Positions 13,331 through 23,821 of a DNA stretch of 64,000 nucleotides are shown here, in pieces. How positions within the stretch are numbered: position 1 is the first letter of the stretch; each line of letters starts with the position of its first letter. The translations under genes were made by a program, and so were the position numbers. The stretch lies in contig JAGTXX020000014.1 in the NCBI GenBank assembly GCA_019044685.2, positions 558,001 through 622,000 on the forward strand. The letters run 5' to 3'. Below the pieces are notes generated by a model. That model saw nothing but the letters and a program-made list of their open reading frames with translations. It did not search any database and was not told the DNA's origin. The stretch comes from Nannochloris sp. 'desiccata' (lineage: Eukaryota > Chlorophyta > Trebouxiophyceae > Chlorellales > Chlorellaceae).

Positions 13331-16300
13331 TCAAACAGGCCTCCTTCCATACCACGCAGAAGCCCAGCTAAAGAACGTATCTCTATCCAAAGATGCTTCA
13401 GTTTCAGCCAAGATAACACCCACCACTTCGATCTCTCTCACAGATATGAGCATTGAATGAATCCAAGCTAAAAATTTAAAATCTGACGCTATCCAGTTGG
13501 AATTCTTTTTATCACTCCAAGAAAGGAAGCCTATCCTTAACGCGACCCGTGCTGCTCGAAGCTCCCCAACAGCAGCTGCAACAGTAACACGTGTGCTTTG
13601 TACAGTAGCAGGATTCGTTGCAGACATACAATCAGAGCAGTTTATTGCCACTTTCTTTGCTGCAATGAGAACAGCGGTAATTTGCGGCTGCACATCGTCA
13701 AGCAATTCTGCCTGTGCTGGGCCGGGCAAACCAGCCCAGAGAGTACTTTCAACTATATTTCCAGCAGTTTCTAATGCATTTGCTAGATTCGAGAGCTTTT
13801 CCATAAGAATTGATACCACAGGAGGAGTAGGAAGGACGTTCCAGGTTAGTAATAGTTGTTTTCTATCAAGGCAGTTGTTCTCCAACTCAGCTTTGACTCG
13901 AGCAAGAGGCTCTCGCAGCTGCTTTTCTATAGAGCTATCATCATCAGAAGCATCAATAACTTGTCCAGCAGCTTTTAGTCTTATTGATTTCTCTTGTATT
14001 TCAATAAGGTGGACTCCAGCTTTCAATGCAGAAGCTTCCTCCTCCAGCATCACCACGCTGGTATAATATGGCGAGAAACACCAGGTAACAATCATAGCAT
14101 AAATTGACCCAAACAGCGTAGATAATACTTTACCTCCAAAGACCTTAGGGTCTCCAGGAAGGTTGCAACTGCAACCAAAATATTGACACGTCACAACAGC
14201 GTTGAAAGTGAAGACGGTAAGGAACATAGAGTAGCGCAGCGTCTTTATAGGAGCGAATAATCCACAAACACCATTGAATAGACAGACAATACAACAGAGA
14301 AAGTACGGATTCTGTGCTAAATCACCGTTTAGCATCGTACAGTACCCTAAAGTACCTCCGAGCACAGTCATCGTAGTACGGAGAATAGCACGAAATGCCG
14401 TTGCCTCCACTTGTTTTTGAATACAAATAGCAGCAGTGATCCAGAAATAAATAGGCTGCCAAACAAAGAAGAAATAGTTGACATTTGAGATGTTTGCGAG
14501 CGGAGAACCTTCCTTGGAACCTTCCCCTTTCCAGAGCAGAAGAATAATGCCAACCATGGCTAAAGACATTGATAACCAGAATTTCAATGCAAATTGAGTG
14601 TGTGGATTCTTAAGAAGTGTGTGATTCTTCAGAGTTGAGCGTGGAGAACGAATAAAGTGTAAGAAACCTTTAAAGATTCTTATGCTTGTTTTCACAGCCT
14701 CCACCCAAACTAGGACGCCAAGACCAATGACAAGGAGTACAAGAATGCTTGAAACATAGCCATTATTTTTAACCTTCTCCACAATATTTGACATTTTCGA
14801 TGTTTTAACCACTTTGTCTTGCTCATTGTGTTCTCCTTCTTGGCCTTTAATTAAAGTTTTGTCAGCCTCGGCATCTGTGGCAGGTTCGTTGGGAGGGAGG
14901 ACTTTCAAAGCAACTGCAGCGTCACATTCAAGCTCTTGCACTGCTTTTAGCAGCACCTCACAATTTATGAGAGCAACTAAAGAAGCACGCCCTTCAATAA
15001 ATGGCTTTTCTGTTACGTCAAGACCTTCATTTAAAGCAACTTGCCCCAGCATCGGCGTCAAATCTGCTGCTGCCTGTTTCAAAACTGTGTGTAAATCGAT
15101 ATAAAAACCAGAATCTTTCGGTTTCCAGGCCATTTTGGGACCATAAGAAACCCCTCCTAAAGGCATATGTCTCAAAGCGACTGACAAATCGCCACAAACT
15201 GCAGCACAGGATGCTAAAACAAGGGCTATAGCATCTTTACCAGTAGCGACAATTTCCGCTTCAAACTTTCTTTTTTCAATCACGTTATTCAGCTCATAGT
15301 ACGCATCAAGTGCACAAGCATCGATACTTCCAGCGATATTAATCAGCTTAACCGCAGTTTCTAATACAGTGCTATAGTGGGTTTTTACGACACCAGGCTG
15401 GGAAGTTATACCTGGCAATGGAGGTTCAAAAACCGCAGCGGAGAGTGCATGATCGATAAGATGGGCATCAGCTTGAAGCTGTTGTGCAGATTTAACTACT
15501 GAATACACTGGTCTTTGATGGTCTGAAGCATTAAATACAGATTCTTCATCGTTGTTAGTAGAAAAAACTGTTGCTTTGTTTTCTATTCCTGCGGCAATAG
15601 CAGTAGCAGTGGCGGTGCTGTTCCTGATTGGCAGGTCTTGTCCAGCCAGGCTTTTAACTTCCTTTGCCATTGCTTCAAGGATACTTTCTTCGTCTCTTAA
15701 CTGAGCTACCTTCACGCCAGATGTTATAGTTGCAGGTAAGGAAGAGTCAGCAGAGACGATGCTAGCAGATTTCGACATGAGAGCACCGGCACCTTGCAAC
15801 AAATCGCCGAGCTTCTCACGGACGTTGTCATACGACGAAGTGGAAAAAAACAACAATCCAGTCACTACCATAGCCCCTGAATTGACTAATGCTACTTTAA
15901 TATACCCAGCGGTGATTTGTGTCCAATAGAGGCGTAAGCCTAACGTCGGCATCAAGGTCGCAAAAATTAATTGCGAGCCCATGAAGAGCGTCGCGATGGC
16001 CATTAAAATACCTTTTTTGAAATCTTTATCTGCCCTGGCCACACAAAATGGCAGTGAAACGACGATGAACAGCACCATTAGAAGAATATAGAAGGCATCA
16101 GAAGGTTGCGGGAATGTTCTCTGTTCTTCTACTGATATTTCTAATTGAATTTCTCTCCATTCTTTTTGAACAAAGTCGGGAAGCGGCAAGGCTGTAATCT
16201 TTGGCAACCACTCTACAATGAGACCTATATCCCGTTTTGAAGGGATTTTTTGGAATCTCTCAGGAAGATATTGAAGTAAACTATTAGGATTGCCGCCTGC

Positions 16301-16672
16301 AAGCCAGGCTAGAGTACTAAGTGCGCCGCCAAGGACACCACTACTGAGCATACAGCCAGTGAAGAGAGCAGCACTGAAAAGACGACCCCCAACGGTTCTG
16401 TCGATAGAAAGAACTTGAGAAGCTGCACTGTATAAACATGTAGAGACGCAGGCGAGAGTGAAGGTCATTTGTCCGATAAAGACAAATAACACTGTAGACA
16501 GAGAGAGAAGAGAAAGGAGGTTGAGCTCAACAGAGAATTGAATAGACAGGTGGCAATGAGAAAATGGTCGTTGAAAAGTTTCTAGAAAGCAAGTAAAGAT
16601 TGCATCTTTACGGAATGTTCCAGGTTAAAACATACTTGTGAATAGTACTCCGACACCATTTTGTACAGCCCA
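13331..16672 (-). CDS. Large FUSC-family (fusaric-acid-resistance-like) membrane protein, 5' end unresolved
   Basis: A main exon (13331-16491) and an upstream exon (16636-16672) join in frame: the small exon reads WAVQNGVGVLFT and the main one continues MLFVFIGQMTF. Over 1066 codons are supported. Two clusters of hydrophobic spans, around the first 230 residues and around residues 620-840, are separated by a long soluble region, as in FUSC/aromatic-acid-exporter-like proteins of plants and fungi. Such proteins are thought to export organic anions; the substrate is unknown. The N-terminal exon is not resolved. A candidate reading ending in SDAT before a GTCAGC donor near 16717 would leave an intron of only about 45 bases. 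The large soluble middle is poorly conserved to my eye. Confidence 0.7.
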
Positions 16673-17218
16673 CTGCAAAATTAATACTTTAAGTTAGTCA
16701 TATGAGATGGGAATTCAGGCCGCTGACGGTGGCATCCGAACACAATAAAAAAGAACACTCAGACCAATCAACTGAACGAACGCACGGCAAAAGAGTCAGA
16801 CAATAGCGCTTTTCGAACTCTGCACATCGCCGTAGGCTTCCATAGGACGAAAGCTGCAGGGCTACCAGCCCCATCTTTCTGCATGCTTATTTTCACCAGA
16901 CGGCACAGAGATATTGGTGCAAGCCAACCGTCCGCTTGATGCCCGCAAATGAATAATCTTGAACACTCAATTTCAAATGGTCGATTGGCTCGTTGGGTGG
17001 CCACAAGATATGTGCCACTTTTTTTTTTTAACCCTTGTCAAAGTTTCAAAGTTTCTTGAGCCAGGAGATTCGGCACTGGATAGCATTCGGTCATATAGGC
17101 TGTTTTCCCAAAATTTCAGCATTCCATTTCATTGATCATTTTATAAACGCCTTGGACTGTCATCAGTCGCCGCGCTATTGCGTTGGAAGGGCAAAAACCC
17201 CTCAATAATTGAAAAGCA
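16673..17218. promoter_or_regulatory. Region holding the missing FUSC 5' exon(s) and the divergent Mpv17 promoter
   Basis: The FUSC-like gene must begin here because its first identified exon starts in mid-protein with no ATG. A minus-strand open frame spans about 16768-17004, but its join is not convincing. The right part must carry the Mpv17-family promoter. A run of nine T lies near 17022-17030. Confidence 0.35.
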
Positions 17219-18524
17219 ATGGCACCTCACCTCACACCCAAACCTATTAGTTTACCAAACTTTCAAATAGTTCCAGCGCAGCTTCTTAGTGGCCATCAGG
17301 GTTATAGACAATTAGTTAATGGCTCACGTCTTTGTCGGGTGTCCGCTAGTCCCGAGAATAGACCTGAAGGCCTTTCAAATGGTAGTTTTGCTGAGAATAG
17401 TTTAGCGAAACAGTCCAATAGACAACAAACCTCCGTAGAAGCTCGGTCTTACCCGCAGAACACTTCAGAACCGGCGCCGCTAGCCCCTTATATTGGTGGT
17501 CTAGCCTCTGGATTAACTCCATCCAGGATAGATATTGATCGCTGGCTCAACCTTGGTTTCCTTAGTGCTGCTATTGCCGTCGGAATCGGCGCCGCATTGC
17601 ACGCAGGACCTAACCCATGGCAAACATATCAAGATGCAGTAGCGGTGAATCCGATCGAAACCAAAGTAAGTTTGTGTCGTCTTTCCCCCCTTTAATTTTT
17701 GTTGCCAATCAAAGGAGGCGTGAGAGTGTATGGAAAGCCTTGATTATCTTTTCCCTTCGATTATCTACTAAATCTATTTTTCTTACTCTATCCTTCTACA
17801 GGCCTGTATTTCTGGCGTTGTATATAGTCTAGGTGACCTGATAGCTCAAGTTTACGAAGGCCGTGACATTTCAGAATGGGATCGAGGTAGGGTTGTTCGA
17901 AGTGGTCTCTGCGGTTTACTCGCACACGGCCCTCTGTCCCACCTTTATTATGTAGCATTAGACCAGGGATTTGCACAACAAACTCTGCTCCCAACTGATA
18001 GCTGGCTCGTTCCTTTGGTGAAAGTAGGCATTGATCAAACTGCTTGGAGTATCATGTGGAATAGTACATATTACATTTTGCTAGGTCTTTTAAAGATGGA
18101 ATCACCTCAAGTGATTGCATCTACCGTCAAGGCAACATGGTGGGATTTATTGAAAGCGGGATGGCGATTGTGGCCTTTAGTTCATATATTTACGTATGGC
18201 GTCATTCCTGTACAGCATCGATTGCTTTTTGTAGATGCGATCGAGCTTATGTGGGTGTCAATTTTGAGTATGTATGGGCAGCAACAAAGAGAAAAGATGG
18301 ATAATGAAGCTGAAGCTGCTGGTACGCCTACTTCTTGGGTTGCTTGTGCTCTGCCTGGAGGTGATGGAGAAGGTGGGGATGCTGCAGAGGAAATTTTGCG
18401 AGGAATGAAAGTAGAGCACGAAATTATTTTTGAATCTCCTGAAGGAGATCGTGTAGTTTTGACACCTGCGGAGGTGTATGCTTCAGCTCCTGGGCCTGCT
18501 GGGCCTCAAAATAAAAGTAAATGA
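17219..18524 (+). CDS. Mpv17/PMP22 family membrane protein with long N-terminal extension
   Basis: Two exons, 17219-17665 and 17802-18524, give 389 residues. The second exon matches the family: SGVVYSLGDLIAQ, then DRGRVVRSGLCGLLAHGPLSHLYY, and a C-terminal TWWDLLKAGWRLWPLVHI followed by the valine/arginine-rich signature around PVQHRLLFVDAIELMWVSILS. These proteins have four membrane helices and sit in mitochondrial inner, peroxisomal or plastid membranes. Here about 150 residues precede the core. The first 80 look like a transit peptide (Ser/Asn/Pro-rich, few acids), so plastid or mitochondrion is likely. The C-terminal 90 residues are an unusual hydrophilic tail. Confidence 0.88.
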
Positions 18525-18944
18525 GTGAAATTCCATAAGTTTTACTTGGTACTGTTTTTGGTTTGGTGTGGCGCCATTTTTTGCAGACCCCCCAAAGTTT
18601 TTCTCTTTTCTCGAGTTTAGTGTACTAGAATGTGTCCTATTACTTTTTAATGTTTTCAGTGTGTATTCTACCTTTAGTTTTCTTTAATTGTATTTGATAC
18701 AGATAGACAGGAGGATCTATAGAACTCCTAAAATTTTTGTGTAAGGTTTTCAGTTCTCGAGAGCAAAGCAGTCAGTTGCCCTGGCAGCTCAGCAAGGCTT
18801 GCCACGCGGGTATCAAAGGTCAACGCGCTGGGAGGGATAAATAGACGTGCACCGCCAACCTCTGTACAGATCGTTCTTTATTATATTCATTTGCACGCCT
18901 TATACAGGGTGCAACTCTTCTCCTTTGACAATCAATCACTAGCG
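18525..18944. promoter_or_regulatory. Intergenic region: Mpv17 3' UTR and TRAP-alpha promoter
   Basis: 420 bases between two co-oriented genes. An ATAAATA at 18837-18843, about 100 bases before the TRAP-alpha ATG, is a plausible TATA-like element. Nothing else is recognised. Confidence 0.4.
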
Positions 18945-19971
18945 ATGAGGGGGTTGAGTGCGCAGCTGGCCTTGTGCCTTCTGTTTGGGGCTGTGGGTAC
19001 GTTTATTTTGATGATATCTCAACTATTGGTGCGTGTTTTAGTGGCCAAAAAGCCTGATCACAGTTCGTTTGTTCTTTTTTTCCCTCGTTGCAGTTGCTTG
19101 CACCGCATCTGTAGACAGCCAAACATGGTTCCCTGAGAATCCTAGCCTTGAATTCATTCCTGGCAAGACAGCTTTGGCTGTGATTGGAGCCAGGAATCTT
19201 GGCAAGACTGAAGTAAACATTTCAGCAGCATGGGCACAACTCGCTCTTGTGAGCAACACCGAAGGCAGTATCTACAATTTTTCCGCTGTGGTAAGTTCTA
19301 AAGATAGCATTGCGTTATACGCAGGGGCAGTTATCCCTAAAGAACCAATTCTTTGACTCTAAACACTCAACTCCATTCCCCTCTTTTTGCCGCTCACACA
19401 TTTCCTCGCCCGATCTTGTCCTAATATTTGCAGGCTTACCAGATCCCTGGTCTCTCTACAAACGAGGAGACTATGCTTGAGTACACCATGCCTATGCCTA
19501 TCAACTTACCTCCCCGTGATTTCATTCTCCGCATCTTTTTGTGGACTACCACAGGTCCCAACGAACATGAAGCCGTTGTCCTTTTCAATGAGACTATCAG
19601 CATTATTGAAGAGTCTAAAATAGTTGATACTGAGCTTTTGGGCTTGTATGTTATCCTACTTGCTTGCTTTGCCGCTGCAGCTTATGGCGCTCTTACTCTT
19701 GCTCAGGGCAAGGGATGGGTTAAGAAGCCCCGCAAGAATAAATCCGCTTCGGGTACGACTCTATTTTTTACTTCTTTGCATTTCTGCTGCTGTTGTTTTC
19801 TTGTTAATTACCAATTTCTTCTGCCTATTACTACTCAAATATGTTTTATTTTCTGCTAAAAAATATCGTTTTCTCCCCCATTTTGCAGCTGTTGCGTCTG
19901 GTGACAAGTCTGAGTGGCTCAAGGGCACCGTTGCCGATAAGAGCTCAAAGAAGATTGTTAAGCAGTCTTAA
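18945..19971 (+). CDS. Translocon-associated protein subunit alpha (TRAP-alpha/SSR1)
   Basis: Four exons (18945-18996, 19094-19290, 19434-19752, 19889-19971) give 216 residues. The protein starts with a short signal peptide (LCLLFGAVVACTAS). Its lumenal domain has the family pattern of ALAVIGARNLGKTEVNISA and the YTMPMPINLPPRDFILRIFL segment. One membrane span (LLGLYVILLACFAAAAYGAL) is followed by a basic cytosolic tail ending SEWLKGT and a Lys-rich stretch. TRAP-alpha is part of the heterotetramer next to Sec61 in the ER and helps insertion of selected proteins. The acidic lumenal stretch found in animals is missing, as is usual for algae and plants (family knowledge). Confidence 0.9.
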
Positions 19972-20383
19972 TATAGCAGCTCAAGCTAGGAAACTTCATT
20001 TTGCAAACTTAAATGTTACTCTCTCTGCTAGCTAGTTTATCATCAAACACAGGAGTTGGATAGACACAACCATTCTGGTTTTTTCTTTTTTCTTAAAAGA
20101 CGCCAGTGTTGGTTTGTTTTGAAGGCTTTGATTGATTTTTTGCATCTCTCACTCTACCTTCTTTTTAATTTTTACTTTGCAAGAACTTGACATATGTCAT
20201 CTGTAACTCATTATTATGAGAACCTCCGCAGAATGAAAGATAAACGTTGCTGGTTGTTTAGCCCCGCTGTGCTTGTGATGTGAAGTTGCTGGAGTAGGAC
20301 AAAGTTTTGTTCATGAAGGTGGCCAAAAAAGACAAATGTGGCTGAATAAATTTCTATATACTAGACCAATACTGATAGAGGTC
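19972..20383. promoter_or_regulatory. Upstream region of acyltransferase copy 1, partly duplicated before copy 2
   Basis: A stretch around 20187-20250 (aacttgacat..., atctgtaact..., gaatgaaaga) resembles 21867-21920 ahead of copy 2. The tandem duplication therefore included promoter sequence. The left end holds the TRAP-alpha 3' UTR. Confidence 0.45.
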
Positions 20384-21832
20384 ATGAGTATCCCTAAAGC
20401 TCTAGCTTCGGCGTTACGATGGCCCCCATTCCTCTTTAGTGTCTTTTGTTTATATTGGGATGTTGCGATCCTTGTTCTTACTTACAGGATTAAATGGCTT
20501 GATTTTAAGAAGAAGAGAAACGATGTCTTAGCCTTGTCAGTCTTTAAAACTTGTCATACCGCTCGATCACTTGCAATGATCTGAAGATTGAGAAAGCATT
20601 CACTTCCTACAATAGGAGGTTGCCCCCTAAATCTTGTTACATTCTTCAAATTCTGCAGGGGCAAAGGATTGAAAGACATCCATCGAGTCACTATCCTGAA
20701 AGTGGGATATAGAGAACTTTACAGGAAAAACTGCATGTACCTGGTACGTTAAATTGCATCGCCATCTCACTCACCTCTATGCATTCCATACTACTATCTT
20801 AGCAATATACCAATTTCTCTCTTCTATTCAAATGCAGTGCAATCATCGGAGCTGGGCTGATTTTCTGGTCGATCAATACGTCACAGAAGGAAGGACTCTT
20901 TTCGTCGGTCGATGGGCTGTTGCGGCTGCTTTTCCCTTGGTTATGATTCCTTTAAGAGCCATCAGATGCGCAATCTTGTTCAAACGCGGCCATATTGCAG
21001 ATATAGAGGTAGGGAAGATTTTTTTTTGTTATCTTATCGGCCAGGAGATTTGATCGTATAATCAAGTTAGCAAATTCTTATTTCTAATTTTCAGACGTCA
21101 CAACTTGATTCATTTTTGCAGGGTTTTAACAAGTGGATTGATAGCCAGTTTGCAAACAGTCCTCAAACCGGTCTTGGTGTTTATCCAGAAGGCCATCGCA
21201 GCACTCATGGAGAATCTTTGCCTTTAAAAAGAGGCATGCTCAAATATGCGTTCTCCAGGAAATTGCCGGTTCAAATAGTTATTGGAGGCAATAAAGAATC
21301 AATACTATCTGAAAAGCACTGCACAGCACGATTTTATCAGACAATTGCAGTAGGGTTCTCTGAAGTTTTGAAACCAGAAGAGTACGATGATTTTGAAAAC
21401 TTTATGCAAAAGGTACAAGAGACATGGAACCGGGAGTGGAGCGAGGTCTTCTCTTCTAATTTAAAAGGGCTTCCAGTGCTCCCAGAGGTAAGAGAACCGC
21501 AACTTGATTACCCTATGGATGTTCGCATGATAATGGCGATCTGTGCAGTGGTCAATATCTTGATGTTAGCGGGGGTAGCGTGGTTAACGTGGTGGGCGGT
21601 TGCTGCTGTGATGGCGCTGATGGGACCTTTACAATGGCCTGTAGCTGGATTGGTGGTAGCGTATATTGTAGCGTCATTTTATGTGTATTCAAAAGCCGAT
21701 GACGTGAGACGGACACATCAGAAGATGTTTCAGCAACGCAAACAAGCGCCGCCAATTGTATCAGCAGCGGGAGCGGGAGAGGGAGCGGGAGAGGGAGCGG
21801 GAGAGGAGAATGGAGATAAGAAAGAGCAATAA
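20384..21832 (+). CDS. PlsC-type lysophospholipid acyltransferase, tandem copy 1
   Basis: Four exons (20384-20535, 20659-20743, 20838-21008, 21122-21832) give 372 residues. An N-terminal hydrophobic segment precedes the acyltransferase core. The catalytic HX4D box is H82-R-S-W-A-D87, and the substrate-binding box is EGHRSTHGES near residue 160. A hydrophobic pair near the C-terminus suggests ER or plastid membrane anchoring. The family transfers an acyl chain to a lysophospholipid such as lysophosphatidate in glycerolipid synthesis; the exact acceptor is not known. Exon 1 ends at a GTCAGT donor, which is shared by copy 2. The C-terminal tail contains a 12-base repeat expansion (GAGCGGGAGAGG) absent from copy 2. 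The paralogue follows 234 bases downstream. Confidence 0.85.
21764..21808 (+). repeat. 12-base in-frame tandem repeat (gagcgggagagg)
   Basis: About three and a half units encode a Gly-Ala-Gly-Glu run at the C-terminus of acyltransferase copy 1. Copy 2 has only a single gcgggagagg at the matching place, so the repeat expanded after duplication. Confidence 0.85.
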
Positions 21833-22066
21833 AGCAAGGATAGCTTTCTTTATTTTTTTGTGAAAACTTCACTTTAATGATCTGTAAGTCATTGCAATTT
21901 AGACCCTAAATGAAAGCAAAATCACAAATTTTTAATCACAAAGTTTCCTCCTGCTGCGCCCGACATGAAGATGTAGGACAGAAAATGTCTCTTCTGTAAG
22001 AGGCTGAAGACAGATGCAGTTATCGATAGCAATCTCTTTTGTCACTAGTAGATACCGATAACAGCC

Positions 22067-23491
22067 ATGACCGTGCCTAAAGCTCTAGCTTCGGCCATGA
22101 GATGGCCCCCATTTCTGTTTAGTGTCTTTTGTTTATACTGGTCTGTTTCGATCCTAGCAATCACGTACAGAATTAAATGGCTTAACTTTAGGAAGAGGAG
22201 AAACGATGTCCTAGCTTGGTCAGTCTTAGAAATTTGTCACAGACCACGATCACCGTGCATACAAATTATCTGAAGATTTATCATTCTATTTCCAACCACT
22301 TATCCTTGTTCTATTCTTCAATGTTATAGGTGCAAGGGTATGAAAGAGATCCATAAATTTACTGTTCTGAGAGTAGGGTCCAGAGAACTCTATAGAGAAA
22401 CCTGCATGTACCTGGTATGTTCAATTGCGTCGGCATCTCGACAAGGCTCAAAACCCCCCTTCCCCTATGGTGCATTGCAATTTTTTAACTTCTCAGCGAG
22501 GTACTAATCTGTTTCAAATATCATTGCAGTGCAATCATCGGAGCTGGGCTGATTTTATGGTCGATCAATACGTCACAGAAGGAAGGTCTCTTTTTATGAG
22601 TCGGTGGGCGGTGTTGCCAGTGTTTCCATTATTCATGGCCCCTATGAGGGCTATTAGATGTGTCATATTGTTCAAACGTGGCTCTATTGCTGATGTAGAT
22701 GTACGTCAAAAGAGTAAATTGAGATACTTATTATTTTTCCCTTCTATAAATCTTTGTTTCTTAGCAATCCCCCTCCCCCCCCTTATCTTGTTTTACAGGG
22801 TTTCAACAAATGGATTGATACTCAATTCGCAGACAGTCCTCAAACGGGACTTGCAATCTACCCAGAAGGCCATCGCAGCACTCACGGAGAGTCTCTCCCT
22901 CTGAAAAGAGGCATGCTCAAATATGCTTACACACGAAAATTACCCGTTCAAATAGTGATTGGAGGCAATAAAGAATCAATCTTATCTGAAAGACACCGCA
23001 CAGCACGATTCCATCAAACAGTCGCCGTAGGATTCTCTGAAGTTTTAAAACCAGAAGAGTACGATGATTTTGAAATTTTTATGCAAAAGGTGCAAGCGAC
23101 ATGGGACAAAGAATGGAATGAAGTCTTTACAGCTAATTTAGAGGGCTTACCAGTGCTTCCAGAGGTACCAGAACCACAATTCGACTACCCTATAGACATC
23201 AGTATTATGATGGCCATTTTTGCACCACTGAATATCCTCATAGCAGCATGGGCGGCGAGATTTACATGGCGGTTGGTTGCTGCTGTGATGGTGCTGATGG
23301 GACCTTTACAATGGCCTGTAGCTGGATTGGTGGTAGCGTATATTGTAGCGTCATTTTATGTGTATTCGCAACCTGAGAATGTGTTAATTTTACATAAAAA
23401 GATGCTTCAGCAGCGCAAACAAGCGCCGCCAATTGTACCTGCGACAGCAGCGGCGGGAGAGGAAAATGGGGATATCAAGAAGGGGCAATAG
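22067..23491 (+). CDS. PlsC-type lysophospholipid acyltransferase, tandem copy 2
   Basis: Four exons (22067-22218, 22330-22414, 22530-22700, 22799-23491) give 366 residues. Exon sizes 152, 85 and 171 are identical to copy 1, with the same phases and the same GTCAGT first donor. The HX4D box (NHRSWADF) and EGHRSTHGES box are intact, so both copies look active. Protein differences from copy 1 are spread along the gene (for example RWAVLPVFPLFMAPMRA instead of RWAVAAAFPLVMIPLRA). The tract 23281-23368 is nearly base-identical to copy 1. Function is inferred to be the same acyl transfer, perhaps with a different substrate or expression. Confidence 0.85.
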
Positions 23492-23821
23492 AAGGAATGG
23501 GGTTAGTTGTTATCGTTGTTTCTCTTTGGGAATGTAGAAGTCTTCCTTGTTACCTGCAGTATTGTAGTTTCTATTCAGCTATCGTTTTTCTACTGTTTTC
23601 TTCCTTTTCCATGTTTTCCTGCTTTTACCCACCACCGTGGGTAACTAACTACCCACCAAATTTTGTTATTTTTTTTTCTTTCGCTCCCTGCTTACTCATT
23701 CCCTTTTAATTTTCTTCATTCCTCAAATTGCCTCAACGACGATAATACATCCAAGTAACAAATTATTACAGATCTATTATCAGTGATTTAAAGAATTTGA
23801 ATACTACTGACTTGACTAGTG
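23492..23821. other. Convergent intergenic region
   Basis: 330 pyrimidine-rich bases hold the 3' UTRs of acyltransferase copy 2 and the double-ArsA gene. No gene is recognised. Confidence 0.4.

Noticed and set aside
16490..16492. GTG start for the FUSC-like protein
   Set aside because: It is the splice acceptor; an upstream exon continues the membrane segment in frame.
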